This document shows, piece by piece, positions 34,601-47,888 of a DNA stretch of 64,000 nucleotides; the stretch's first letter is position 1, and each line of letters starts with the position of its first letter. Under the pieces are notes generated by a model. The model was given only the letters and a program-made list of their open reading frames with translations. It was not told the DNA's origin and did not search any database. The DNA is from Bradysia coprophila. Lineage: Eukaryota; Arthropoda; Insecta; Diptera; Sciaridae. The DNA is taken from contig NC_050737.1 in assembly GCF_014529535.1 (NCBI RefSeq), positions 8,600,725 to 8,664,724 on the forward strand, given 5' to 3'. A program made the position numbers and the translations under genes.

Positions 34601-37600
34601 TGAGCTAAGATAATTAAAATTGTGAAATGATTTTCATAATATGCCTGCCTACAATATATATTGTCCGGACGGCTAATAATGTATGCTGCGTGAGGTAATT
34701 TGAATATTATTTTTTGTTCGAATTTTAATATATGCTGTCTATGAATCAGTCTGGTTTTATCAGTAAAATGGTCAGCATATTTATGTACAACACGTACAAA
34801 TTCTTAAACATACAATGTTTCAGTTGTTCTTTTGCAGTGCCTTTGTCTGCTTATTAACTTCAAGGTCACGGAGAAGCGTTACAATATATTGGAATTGTCG
34901 CATTACATTACTTCATGTTCATACTTACATCATCGAATTCACTAACAAAAGCACCATGCGAATGCATCAAATCGTATAAGTGTTGCAGTTTCGGCATATT
35001 TTCCGGTATGGAAGCCTGTAGATAGGTTAGACAATATTTCCCTTTTAAGTCATCCATGGGTCCTTGAATTTTCAGACATTGATCGAAATCTCCGAAATAA
35101 TTCACGTTTCCATTTAGCACTCCCGACGATATTTTGGCGGTTGAGTCGTGCACTAAAATGATAAATTCGCAGTCTATTAGTTCTTTTGTTCAAAAAAATG
35201 CTTTTACTTCGTTTGTTTTGCCATATTTTTTTTTGCTACATAAAAGAATGCATAGCACTGCTTCTAGCACGAACACTCGTTTTTCCAACTTCAAAAAGCC
35301 ACCAAAGCGCGTACGGTTGCATGTATTATGTGATTTTATTCACACCAATAAATCATGACTCCTATCTTTACGAGAAAATCCAAGGCCTATTTTCATTGCA
35401 AAAGCCTCCAAATATTTCCTATGTTCATGCTAGAAGCAAAGCTGTGGTGCTAGGAATATCTCATTGATTGTTTTTGTCATCGCTTTCGATAACAGATGAC
35501 CTTAAGTGAAAGGGATTTCAAACATTTTGTATGAACTAGAATCATCAATTCATACTTCATTTGTTTAAAAATTTTGTTATGTAAGACAATTTATACTAGC
35601 TACTCGTTTATTTTTGTCATCATTGTCGATAACAAATTACCAAGATCAAGGTTGTCGATAACAGATTGCCATCGCTGATAATTCTAAAATATGCGCTTGA
35701 TCTAGATAACCACTTAAAAGAAGAGTCAGTTATATTTGAATGAATCTTTCTAAAGCATCTTCTATAGATGATGGCTCGACCTTAATGTGTGAAACTTTAT
35801 GCCCTCACATGACATCGAGAGCGCAACGAAACGTTATTTAAAATTAATAATATGCGTGATTGTTCCACTGGTCAACGTAAATTGTGACCATTTGACAACA
35901 TTTCCAGTTTCACATCAGATGTCAATATTCATTCTTAAGTTTCCAAAGAAACCAAACCGTGTAACATTAATTAGAAAACTCTATACCCAGATGACGCATG
36001 CTCATTAACTCTGGTGCTAACCAATTGAAATAATAAACACATACAGTACGAGCATACAGATGGGACCATTTAAACTATAACTCGCAAGTGAGTTTTGTAA
36101 CATTTTAATTCATAAATTTCGTTGATTACAATTCAAAGGGGACCTTATCTATACGTAGACAGAAAATTAGATAAGACACACTCGACCCACTGTCTGAGTT
36201 GTATATGCGCAATGATATCTGTTTCATGAGACCTGTGTGCCATACTGCTATACACATGTGAAAGATTTCTTTGAAATAAAAATTTTGGTGAAATTTCACA
36301 CGGTGCAAATGAAGTGATTCGGGAAAGAACTCATCAACTTTCTAAAGCAACTTGTCTAAATGTACGAATCATTTCAAAAGAAGTCGAAGCTGCTTCAGAA
36401 CAGTTACCATTAGAACTATTAGATCCACCCACTCGTACAAGCCTAAAATAAAATTCGTTTTTAGGAGAATCTAAATATAACGTAAACCGAATCGAATCTT
36501 ATCGTTGTGTTTCGTAGTGAATGTCTGTTTTTTTTGACAGTATTCGATATCTGAAAACACGATTTAGTGTATTGATAGATTTTCGGAAAATTGCTTGGTT
36601 AATAACAGTCAGCAATATTCATCTGATTATGGCAGACGTTGATTTGAGTAATGTTCAAAAATCGGTCATTGAAAAAGGAAGATTTCAAAATCCATGGCCG
36701 ACCTGGAGTTCACCAAAGTTTATGGACTTGCTCCGTTTCATTTTCACTGATGAAGATAAAAGTTCAATTCCACAGCCCCAGGTAAAGTCTCGAATGTAAA
36801 ATATTCTAAAGTGTTTGAATCTCATCGTTTCGAATTGTTGTTTTGACGCAGGAACTGAACAATGTATTACCTACACAAAAACCAGTATTTAATGCAGAAC
36901 CTCCAGAGAGTGGCGTGAACGTTACATGGTTGGGTCACTCGACGACAGTGGTTCAATTTGACAATGTCACCTTCCTAACAGATCCATTGTTCAGTGAAAG
37001 AGCATCTCCATTTCAATTTCTTGGACCGAAACGCTATCGAAGTTGCCCGTGCAACGTTGATGACCTGCCACCAATCGATGCTGTGGTTATCAGTCACAAT
37101 CATTACGATCATCTAGATGTCGACAGTGTGAAATCTCTAAACAATCGTTTCGGTGACAAAATACGCTGGTTCGTACCGTTAGGATTAGCTGAATGGATGA
37201 AAAGTACAGGAGTAAAAAATGTTGTTGAACTAGATTGGTGGCAGTCCGGCAACATCTCACACAAAAGTGACGTTTCGTTTGTTTTTACACCAGCTCAACA
37301 TTGGTGTAAAAGAGGGTTAAATGATGACAATCGCGTTCTGTGGGGCAGTTGGTCTGTAATTGGACCGAAACATCGATTCTTTTTCGCCGGTGACACTGGC
37401 TATTGTGATGTATTTAAACAAATTGGCAGTGTGTACGGGCCGTTTGATGTTTCGGCTATACCAATTGGAGCGTATGCACCACGGGGATTCATGAAACCGC
37501 AACACGTTGATCCAGAAGAGGCAGTGAAAATACATATAGACATTTGCAGTAAATCCAGTGTGGCAGTCCATTGGGGGACGTTTAGTCTGGCTCATGAAGT

Positions 37601-40600
37601 GAGTAGTTTTAAATTAATTTTTCCGCGAGAATAAAAAATATTTTGTTTCGCTTTATAGCACTATCTTGAACCTCCAAAGAAATTGAAGGAAGCGCTAAAG
37701 GATTTCAAACTTCCTGAAGAAGTGTTCACAACATTATTCCATGGGGAGACGAAACATTATCCATCTGTCTAATAAAACTGCATAACTGAAGTAAAGAGAT
37801 TGTTTCGATGTGTTTGTACGATTAGAATCTGGATACTGTAGTAGATACATGCAGAAAAGCGAGACAGAATTTCAAAAGTAAATTCAATGAGTAGGGTAGC
37901 TTGCAAGGTAGCAGTGAGTTTCACAAAAGTTTATGTTTTTAAGGGAAATAGAAAGCTAAATAAAAGAGAATAAAAAAATTTGGAAAAATGTTCACAGGAC
38001 CCCTCACAGGAGAAAAGTCAGTTGTACAGCAACTGCTTGAACAAAGCACCTAGCAGTAGAAGTATGCGAATATTTCCATACCTTTTTTTTCATAATGTCA
38101 ATGCAAAATTACCATTAAGGCTGCTAATGGTATTATTGGTGTCAAAAAACTACTCTATTTGACGTGTAAAATCCTCTATTACCCTGCTAGGTGCTTTGGC
38201 TTGAAACATAGTTTACATTGACCTAGACGAATAATCTCTGTTCTGGCACTGGAATTGGAAGTACTGTAACGGCGGTACGCCTTTTGCATATCACCCTTGG
38301 CCCTCAACGAACCAAACGGTGCCAAATTGGTGCCACAGGAAAAATTTTCATTGAAATGCCTGTCAGGAGCATTTTACATTCTTCAAGTGTTATGACTATG
38401 TTTTGACTAATGAGATCAATGAAGCACAATCAAGAATAATGTTAGCGACCACTTGTCGTAACGTGAGATTCCGTATTTTTCCATTTCTTTCCGAAATCCT
38501 GGACAATCACCCAATATATCCTTTCGTCCTTCGGTAAGAGGAGGACTGACAAACGTGTGTGCTTTTAGTACTTTTATGGCAATACCCTTCAATTCGAATT
38601 ACATTAATACTTAACACATCTATCGTTGGCCGTTTTGCAACAAATTAAATGACATTAACAATAAGACATTGTATGCCGTACACGAATTGAATTAATTATT
38701 AACTAAAACAAAAACTTAGACCATACTGGATGTATGGTAATTTATACAAACGTACCCATTAAACAAAGAAAATACCAATTTAATAGCAAATCATATTCGC
38801 CCAAATTAATTTTTTTGATCAATTTAACGAAACACAAATTGCTGTTTCATATTCATGCTTTTCCACAGCGAATAATCGAACGATTTCTATGCCACAGTCA
38901 TTATTGAAAATAAAATCAATTGCAAGTTTATGCGAAATAATAAAAAATATATATTTTGATATGCAAAGTGTTGAATGGTTCGTTTCATTGATGAGGTAAT
39001 ACGTTAACCATTTAAGTCGATAAATATTTGAGTCGCGGTGGTAGACAGTTTTTTACCTTTGCCTTGCACAACATCATAAACCACAACACACTTTTTTTTG
39101 ATTTAATTGAATGTAATGAACAAAAAATTTGTGTTCTTAGTTTTACTTTCATTTGTGGGTGCATTGCATTATTAACCTGAATTTTTTTTCATTTAATCGA
39201 TGTGGAAGATAGATTAATCCCATGATCAGTAGAATCACTAGGCACAATACCCGCTTATATTGCTAGGCAAAAATTTACAATTTATTGGAAAGTGTACTAA
39301 TTGTGTCAAAGGAAGTTCGATAGGACCTCAGTACAGTGCGAGAAAATAAACAAGTCACACTTTCAACTATCTAATCCATAATCCAATCAAAGTTATTCAA
39401 TCCACGTGCGATATACACGTTTACATATTAAACACATACGTAAATGTCGTAAGATTACTAATACATATGGATTGAATAGAGTGTTAAAAGAGCGAAAAAA
39501 GAGAGAAAAAAGAAAATTAAACAATTGGTTTAAACAGTTCAGTTCGGTGGTTCAGATCGCTGACCACTTGCTTCATACGCAAGAGGTCTCGGGTGCGAAT
39601 CTCATTAGGGCGCGTACAACAAAAAATTTATTACCAAATTTCAATTTGATCTCTCATACTTCGCACCCCTCAATTTCAAAAATTATTCTAACGGTCGGTG
39701 TGTCCGAAGCAATACAACATCCATAATGATTAAACAATTGGTTTTGAAGGGTGATACGTCAAAACTTGTGTGGAAATTTAGCTGAGTTCGATTCGTGACA
39801 CTCTTTTTGACATTTTTTTTCAAACACTCTATAAGGATAATTGCATTGGTAACTTCTTATTTTTCATCGTCTATACCAGTTTCCCTGACTATAAAACACA
39901 CGCTATGTAAGTACCCTGTACCCTGTCAGGTCAGTTGTTAGAAGCAACTTTATCAACGTTCCACTGATGTTATTCTTTCTACGTGCGACATCTTTGTTAT
40001 ACAGATTTGTAAATATCTTAAGGTGGGTAGTGCATGATTCTTTGGATTGTAATGGTTACTTCTTTTAATTCCGATGCTGTTCTGATAGCACATTAAGCAT
40101 ATCACAATGAAAGTATCGATTCTCTCACTTCATCTAATCTGAGCATTTTCAAGGAATATAATTCATGAAAAATCTTTTTCACCCGTGCGGCGTGAATTAC
40201 CTTATTTTCTCCACTCAAATGCGGTGCGAACATGGCGTTTTGCTGACGCTCTCTCTGATGACAATTCAGGTAACCCGAGTCGGGTGAAAGAATTTTTATT
40301 TTCTCGACTCTCGTTTCTCCGATGAACAAGATTTTTTCTCTTTGTAACTGTCCCATTGTTTTGGTTTTGAAAATGGTGAAACAAATTGATGACAAAACGT
40401 GGATACAAACGGTAAGTCACGCCACGCACGGATGAAAAATTATGTGGTCACCTCGGGGATGAAAAAGAAATTGGAATTTCCTCGTTTCTCCCCTTGGTAA
40501 AGGCCAAAAAACCATTACTTCTATACTTTTAACATGATTTTTCTTGTAATAATACAAATACAGTCAGAGTTCGTCGTTTGATTCTGTCTTCATTGTAGAT

Positions 40601-43600
40601 AACATGAGACATAACTGTTTTGACACTCGCCAAACCATGAACCTCTTACACTACTAAAAGCCTCTAGCCTCTAAATTAAAACTTACTTCTGACTGCCCAT
40701 AGATCCAAGTTACGTAGACCGTCCAAAAACATTTGCGAATGTAGTTTGCATTTCGAGCTGGTTTTAGAACTGTATGCTGGATTGAAAGGAGCTGCTGATA
40801 TGCTTGTCAATTTTTGACTAAGTTTACGCATCAAAGCTAGAAAAAATTGAAAAAAAATTTATTAAAATCGTTCTATCGTTCACTTTTTCTTAATCCTGGG
40901 TGATGTCCTGGTATAGTAAAGAGTTACACTTTTTTGGTCTCGCCAAACTCTGACGGGAATGCAACTAATGAATCACTAGCACAGCTAATTTTTCCTATTT
41001 CCAGCCATCCTCACTGAACGAACATGAATGGATTAACAATTTTCTTGCCATTTATTTCATCGGACATTAAAAGTGTGTAAGCTGTCATAGGAGTAATTTA
41101 TGTTAAAAGCAATGTATATCGACAGTCTGATGTAATAGTTCACACTTCATACAGACGTGCAGTAAATATCTGCATAAATTATGAAAAAATTGGCTTAGAA
41201 CTTTACCTTTTTTGTAGAATTTATTTAAGCAAGATTGACAATGGTTCGTTGAACATTAAATGTATTTTGCTATAAACCAAAAGCTTTGTTCTGCGCATAG
41301 TCTCTTGTCTACATTGTTTTACGCTCATTAAAAATCCCAATATTTGAAAATTTATTACACCCATTAATGTGTCGTGTAGTTAAACGATTACTTATTCCAA
41401 TCGAACCGACAATTTTATACAAAATAAACTCATCTCTGTACAAAACGCATGTGTGGTTGGAATAACTATATGCATCGTCGGCTAAAACTTTATGTAAGAA
41501 ATATTGTTTTCACTTTTCATCAATGGTATTGTATGCATTTTAATCGTGTCATAATTTTAATTGATTGATTTGCAAGGATTGACTAAACTGTTTTCGTTTT
41601 GGTGGATTTTTTGTGTGAAAAGTAAAGTCTTTGGAGTAATTATTTTACATTAATCTTTTGCATGAAAATCTTTGAGGTAGGCGTTGTGCATTATTCTTGT
41701 GGCATAGCTTCACATAAAATCATTATATGTGTCCTGCCCTTCCGCTCATAAATAACCTCTGGCCTCAAAAGTGGAATGAAACAACAAATTTTTGGGTGGT
41801 ACAAAGAGTATCATTACTGCTATTAAAGTGTCAGGTAGCTCAATCGGTATGGCACAAAAGACAGTTATTCCGGGTTCGATCCCTGATCACTATTTATCAT
41901 TCCTAACTTACTTAGCATGTACAACAGGCTCATTCGAGGCTAGTCCAACAAAATCAAATTTTTTCTTGAGAACGGTTCAATTCATTCGAAAATATCAATC
42001 CGGAACGTACATCAACCGGTTAACTAGCTTCACCAACAAATTATATAATCGAATGAATCTGGTGTTGAGGAATTGTATCTCTGAAGTATTTTGGAACCGG
42101 AATTTTATATGAACACAATATACTGCGCACAACATTAAATTTTTTGAATTTACTGCCAAAGGTATTGAAAGTACTTCGCTCTACCTTTACCTATGTATCT
42201 AATATACCAGATATCATTGTGAAAAAGTAGCTCAATTCCTGTTAGCACTGATCATTTTAACAGCTTTCAGTCAAAATACGGGTAAATAATTGCCCGATTA
42301 AACTTTACTGACAAATGTTAAATTTACTAGCGACGACGCCATACGCTCTTTGGAGCATTGCTGTGGTTTATGTCTTGCAAATTTTATATTTGGACTTAGT
42401 GCTCAGATTTTTTTTTTCAAAAATAACTTGGACGGTTTACAGTCAGAGGCAATGAAATTTCAGCATGAGTTTGCTTCAGCAGTTTTTCAGCTGGTGGTCA
42501 AATCAAAACAATCAAAACTGTTTATACGGTTGATGCTGCTCTACATGCACGCGCGTGGTAGTTGTAAAACTTTATAAAGAGGTAGATACATTTTAAGTTC
42601 GAAAAAGACTAGATGATCTAGAGGTATGAATGACAGTTCTTCCATACAAAAATGTTCATACAAAGGCGAGCGCGTTTGTTTTTACATTTTTTTTTATATG
42701 TAACAGCTGTCATATCCCTCCAGACCATTATTTTTTTTTTAATTTAAAGGTCTATAAACAGCGTTGATTGTTTGTGTGGACCAGCTGAAAAACAGCTGAA
42801 GCAAATTCGTGCTGAAATTTTACTGAATCTGCCTGTAACATTAATTCAAATTTTTACAGACAAATTATTTTTTTTAGAACGGCACTATAATGACACGATA
42901 AAAAAAACTCCTTATATTCCCACATGTTACGTTACTGTACAGTTAGTGAAGTGAATTGGAGAGAAAAGATAAATACTCATTCGTGGTCGCTGCAATTCTT
43001 AAATTTAGTTCAACAAATTGCCTCTAATACTAGATCGTAGATGGTGTACAGTCAACGCACTTCTAGCGTGAGTGGTACTCTAAATAGGGTATTGAAACTT
43101 GACAGTCAAGTACTGTAAACATATTCTCATGTAAAATATAGTACTTTCTGTAGCTGACCACTATGATCGCTTTTGCTTGAAGTGCGTTGGTACGGTGCAT
43201 CTAGCATATATTTCCATTTTACAACAGTCAAGTGATTGGCACCAATGTATTACCGGACGCCGGAAACCAAATTTCCTTTTTAAAAGTCAACATCTAACCG
43301 AAAAAATTCACGAAATTCTTTCACTGAAAGCATTCAATTTTTTCGCCAATAAAATGAAAATCGCTGACTTAAATAATATCAAATTAACGGGGTCATTATT
43401 ACTGTCGAGGTAATGACAATTTTTACTTAGCGAGTCGATTTTTATGATTGAATGCATTTTATTGTATACGTACCAGCTTCTTCGTCAATTCTATCCATAT
43501 TAATATCACCACCGCCCACCGACACATAGTGCATGCCCTTAACTTTCGATGTAAAGTTAGCCAATTTGCTGGCATTGTGTTTCGATTTGAATAAAATTGG

Positions 43601-43705
43601 TCCATTGCTGCTATTGAAATCGGACTCACATTTATCACATTGATTCAAAGGGGTCGTTGGCAAAGCCACTCCAATCAAAGCGGCTAGTATAACAAATGCC
43701 TTCAT
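31666..43705 (-). CDS. Nose-resistant-to-fluoxetine (NRF-6)-like multipass acyltransferase
   Basis: Eleven coding exons: 43474-43705, 40687-40836, 34929-35152, 33724-33932, 33593-33663, 32999-33513, 32750-32943, 32380-32506, 32134-32323, 31930-32075 and 31666-31860. They total 2253 bp, 750 residues, in frame throughout. A signal peptide ([16 protein letters not shown]) and a divergent Cys-containing region precede the extracellular NRF domain ('[16 protein letters not shown]'-type block, here with QM before FLDG, then 'GDFDQCL', and 'ACVPSSC'). An Acyl_transf_3 membrane domain follows, with about ten hydrophobic segments starting in exon 5, and including 'IHGIRFF', '[13 protein letters not shown]' and the last helix in exon 11. 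NRF-6 proteins in C. elegans affect lipid and drug uptake; insect members are poorly characterised. The substrate is not inferred. Introns 1 (2.6 kb) and 2 (5.5 kb) are large, and intron 2 hosts the NAPE-PLD gene on the opposite strand. Confidence 0.93.
36629..37772 (+). CDS. NAPEPLD: N-acyl-phosphatidylethanolamine-hydrolysing phospholipase D (metallo-beta-lactamase fold)
   Basis: Three coding exons: 36629-36781, 36852-37598 and 37659-37772 (stop TAA), 337 residues; introns of 70 and 60 bp, both phase 0. An in-frame ATG at 36521 would add 36 residues. The Met at 36629 was preferred because the conserved start '[10 protein letters not shown]' comes soon after it. The zinc motif 'SHNHYDHLD' gives H133, H135, D137 and H138. 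'GDTGYCD' and 'HWGTF' supply the other metal ligands, and '[10 protein letters not shown]' and 'QHVDPEEAV' are family hallmarks. The enzyme releases N-acylethanolamines from N-acyl-phosphatidylethanolamine at internal membranes. The whole gene lies in an intron of the NRF-6-like gene on the opposite strand. AATAAA overlaps the stop codon (37771-37776); a second lies near 37959. Confidence 0.96.
37773..40686. other. Remainder of NRF-6-like intron 2
   Basis: Non-coding on both strands apart from a SINE at 39541-39725. 38020-38200 contains an imperfect inverted pairing ('gcacctagcagt' and 'accctgctaggtgc'). The minus-strand frames at 40102-40429 overlap each other and show no motif. Confidence 0.55.
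39541..39725 (+). mobile_element. tRNA-derived SINE
   Basis: The tRNA-like head has box A (tggttcagatcgctg), an anticodon-arm-like 'acttgcttcatacgcaagag' and box B (gggtgcgaatctc, degenerate). A ~110-bp body follows. It lies within intron 2 of the NRF-6-like gene. The body is not obviously related to that of the SINE at 28106. Confidence 0.7.
41828..41900 (+). mobile_element. Degenerate tRNA-like SINE head
   Basis: 'gtcaggtagctcaatcgg' (box A) and 'cgggttcgatccctgatc' (box B) are good. The 5' 'tcagg' can pair with 3' 'cctga' like an acceptor stem. The distance between the boxes is about 7 bp shorter than in a functional tRNA, so this is a tRNA-derived element or a decayed tRNA. The full 3' extent is unknown. 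Confidence 0.6.
43053..43189 (+). mobile_element. ~137-bp MITE, ends CAACGC, copy 2
   Basis: Ends 'caacgcacttct' and 'gcttgaagtgcgttg'. Aligns over its length with the reverse complement of 20716-20867, including 'gagtggtactctaaataggg' and 'ctgaccactatgatc'. Inserted in intron 1 of the NRF-6-like gene. Confidence 0.85.
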
Positions 43706-45184
43706 TTTACGAAAATGTTTTTAAAAAAAATCCGTTGAATTATTCGATAAATCGTCTAAAATATAAATCAATGACACGACCGTTAAACATTAATTCTTCG
43801 CTCATTCTTATGCACTCAGCAATCACACAATATGTTGTTATTAACTAACAAGAAAAAAAAATCTCATAAACGTTTAACTGCAGTTAATTAATTTTTCACA
43901 ATTAAATGTGACACTGTTCATATTCTCATCGTTCTATCGCAACAAAAAGTAATTAAACAAAAATGGTAAGCACACTATTAACACCTTCTCGAATTGCGTA
44001 TAAATCTACTGTACACTTAAGTGGAAAATCGTCGACTAAAAATCGAAATTCAAATTTCAGCGATTTAACAAAAAGGTTGTCTCTTATGCTGTGTATAATA
44101 TTTATATTGTAAATGTACGTTTGTACATTTATAAATGCTGGTGTAACTACCCGCTTTACATATTTATGTGGTTGAATCTTTCTGGTGTGCATTTTTCAAT
44201 TAATTTTATAATTTGATGTATAGCGCGAAAATTCCCCCACTCACTCGAACCGAGTGCATTTTTAAAACAATTTTTTTTTCCAGCAATTTGTTTTTTGATT
44301 TGTGCAGAAAGTCATAAATGCATATAGTGCAATACAGGTCTGCATATACTTTGAATAATGTTGTATTGGAAATTCCATTTATCATGCCGTTTATGCAAAA
44401 TGAAATTTGAGTATTGAGTATTGCGATCTTTTCTTTACACTTCCGATGTACATTAAAAGTGTTAATTTTATTGATGGACCGTTTTCCGAGAAATTCTTCT
44501 GGATGAAAGCGATAAGGGATCGATTAGAAGAGAATATGTCATAGTCATAAGCATGATTTCACATCATCCACAAATTTTTACGTGTTGGGTAACATCTACT
44601 AGTCTGAGCGATCGTTCAAAAATTACGTGAGTTTATTGAATTTATTAGAATCGTCACGTTTTCTTATAAACCTTTCTCCATTTATAGCGCGATGTTAAGA
44701 AGGCAGGGCAGTAAAGAGTGTGTCTGTGTATAAGACATCTGATTTTGATTCCACAATACTTCACCATTACTTTGTTGTTAGAGTCAGTTGACTGAATGAC
44801 TCAAATACTATGAATGGGTGCTGTCCAAGATTTATGAGGAAATGACACGCGAATATGAGCCGATGACAGGCAAATATGAGCAAGTGCAAATAAGCAAATG
44901 CAAAAGACCAAATATGCAAATGAATAGTGGCTGTTAGTGAATTGAAGTACAAATGCAAACAAAATCTTTCGTGTTATTTCTTCCTAGTTTTTATCTCTCG
45001 TGATCTGAATAAACCAAGGCTGTTTCTACAATTTCAATGCGTAATATGCATTACAACATGCATTTCGGTTAGTTTTTCTTCAAAAGTCAATTAATACTAG
45101 ACTGGTGTTCGGTTCGTATGAGCAGATTGATACATAAACTATCATAATGCAACAACTTACGTTTGAATAGTTTAATGATGATAC

Positions 45185-45317
45185 CGGACGTGTCACATTA
45201 GCGAATTATAAGAAAATTTTAATGTGAAACCCATAAAAATTTCGTAAGGCTATTTGAAACAGATGTATATGAACGAAATTTCATTTTTTTTATAATTCAC
45301 TAATGTGACATGTGCCG
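45185..45317. mobile_element. 133-bp fold-back element
   Basis: Arms 'cggacgtgtcacattagcg' with 'aattataag' and 'ttataattcac' with 'taatgtgacatgtgccg'. The AT-rich interior includes partial further pairing (aaaatt/aattt). Confidence 0.8.
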
Positions 45318-47762
45318 TTTCTGCATTTAACTATTCACTTAAAGGCACTCGAGACTATTATCGTTTACTTGTTCTGTCAGTATCGAATTTCTGCTTTCGA
45401 GAATTCCTCTGGTCTTGTGCGTTTTCAATTACGATTGTTGGGTCATAACAGTTCAAAGATCGCTTGTTTTGACGAAAAATCTCAATGTTTTAATAATAAA
45501 GAGTTGCTTGTCAATATGTGAGATTACCATCAGTCTATCTGATCAACATAAGTTTCAGATACAAAGTGCGTTGAATCATTACCTAAATTTTTATATTAAA
45601 ACTCATACCATACTCATATTCACAGCACCTACAACTAACCCAACTCGTTTATTACCATTATTTTTGGCAAAACGAATATCCAAAACTTGATCCGATTAAC
45701 TCAACAACAAACATTTGTTACAACGTTGACCTCTACATTAAATAGCTGATTACCTACGAATTGCGGTTTTTTTCGCTTCCATCAAACCAGTGAACCCTTT
45801 AAATCTACCGTTGTTAAATAACACCTGGAAGTGAATCGATCTATTTTGAGAAACGTTTCCATAATTTGTTTTTAACTAAATTAAATGGAAACAAATTTTG
45901 TTCACATTGACGCTAGTATACCACTACCACTCGACCTCACTCTACATAGCGTATATGCCCTCCGAGTCAACATAAAAACCCATCAATGATGCCATTATTC
46001 ATAGATAATTTTTATGTAATAAATGTCGCTGGTTTTCAAATGAATTTTTATGTTTTAATAATGTAACTACACATACAGTACTTATGGTCGGTTTCGATTT
46101 TATTTTAAATGTAAGTATACTGGAGTCATGTATTTGTACAAATTATTCGTCATAATGAATGAATAATGGGTCTATAATGCTGCATCATACGACAGACAAA
46201 CGAAAAAAATTAAATGTTTAACCGCAAATCAAAGCAAAGTATCAGCGAGCTAGATGAATTTGAATTCATTCCGAGTGTAAGTAGAAACAGTGTACAAGAC
46301 ACGGAGCACAATTTATAGAAATTAAAATCATTTGCACGTAAGGCCTTCGAATTTATTGCGCATATTTAAGAAGCTAATATTCTTTGTAGAGAAAAACGAA
46401 TATCGCATTGCTTCTGTGTTTAGTTTGAATCGTCTTGGAATGGAAATGAAATCGAAATAGTCATCTCATTCATAATTGATTTCCAGAAAAATTCTTATTT
46501 CGTGCGACTATTTTTAGAATTATGCTTTTTAGGTTCGTCCCAGCAAATTATTATTCTTTGTGCGAAGGGGTTTTTTGCATACCTAAATACCATTTTAAAA
46601 AAAATCTTGGAAATTAGCGAGCGATTCAATTTAAAAAGAAATGTGTTCCGATACCTAATAAATTTGATTACCGACGCTAACTTTGCGGCCATACGACCAT
46701 GGCATCGATGTCTAAAAACAGATTAATAGACTCGCGAAATTAGTTAGCTAATGGGCAAAATTTGCAAAATAATTTTGATTCTTCTGAAATGATATTGCGT
46801 TACCATCGGACATAAAGGAAAATTAAATTTTTTTAAGGCTTCCGACATCACAAGATGAATGTGGCATTACCAGCGTCCAGCACTTGTACAATAGCCAATA
46901 TTGTGAGTGTGGTATCATTTGAAATCTCATGGTATATTGAATGCGATGTAAGTTGACTGCAATTAATTTAATACAAAACAATCCTCAGGGTTTGTTCAAA
47001 GTTGACGAACGTATACACCAAATTTTCAAAAAAATCTTTTTCTTACTAATTTTTTCTTAGAAGTTATAATCGGTTGATGTCTTCAGTTGATCTAATCGGT
47101 TTCTTTGAGTCATCGTGACTCGAAAGTACGATATCGACAATTGCGTTTATTGTGTTAGCATATATCGGACTCTACTGCATAAATAGACATCACTTTAGAA
47201 TTGATGAACCCATTTTTGAACCATTTCTCCTTTTCTCAATGTGTGCTGATCCAATAATTTTTGTTTGTATATCAATTGTCGTCAGAATCGTAAAGAAAGC
47301 TTTAAAAATATTTTTATCCAAAATAAGGAATACCCTAACTTTTGTCTGGTAATTCTAACACCCTGATGATCGATATAAGTCACTGCTTTATCTTATATGT
47401 TAAAACAAACGATTTCGTGTTTTATTGCCGCTGGTTATGAAAATATGAGGCTCGATCCATCGTTAATTCATCCCTTGAGATAGCGTTAATTCTGTGTGAA
47501 CGAAAAACTCTGATTTGTTTATTTTTAATAAATTTATTATTTGTCTGTTTCAATTAAATGTTCTTATTTATCCTTTCGGTTTTGCTTTTTATAAATAACA
47601 ATCATATTATAATTTTTACAATTTCCTTAGAATTTAACTTGTCTCTTGCCTAAATAATATAGAAATTTACAACGAAAAGAAAAGTAGAAACGTAAAGGTA
47701 TTACAAGTAGAAACTAGAATCGGGACAAACTGAAAAAATTAATAGGTTGGAGCAGAAAAGAA

Positions 47763-47888
47763 AGAAGTTCCAATTCAATTCTCTTCATTCATTCCACATA
47801 CATTTCATTTACGTTTTATACATGCATTACAACGTGGATATCGCATGTGGAATGAATAACATCAATTGGATTGTAATTGTTGACTTCT
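47763..47888. mobile_element. 126-bp fold-back element
   Basis: 'agaagttccaattcaattc' and 'tcattcattccacatac' pair imperfectly with 'gcatgtggaatgaataac' and 'caattggattgtaattgt...gacttct'. The centre includes 'tacatgcattacaacgtg'. Related words occur in the fold-back at 24441-24581. Confidence 0.7.

Larger units (their letters stand above)
40837..43473. other. NRF-6-like intron 1
   Basis: Contains a tRNA-like element near 41828 and a MITE at 43053-43189. The + frames at 42350-42577, 42772-42954 and 43177-43413 have no recognised domain and look incidental. Poly-T runs occur at 42410 and 42730. Confidence 0.55.

Noticed and set aside
40102-40429. Two overlapping minus frames in NRF-6-like intron 2
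   Set aside because: They overlap in different frames, have no acceptor/donor fit to the gene, and the true exon 2 at 40687-40836 already joins exon 3 in phase.
42350-42954. Two + frames with some hydrophobic stretches, considered as chemoreceptor fragments
   Set aside because: No conserved receptor motif could be aligned, and they are separated by stops and poly-T runs.
44690-44770. Possible fourth tRNA-like element
   Set aside because: A weak box-B-like 'tttgattccac' is present, but box A and the stem are not convincing.
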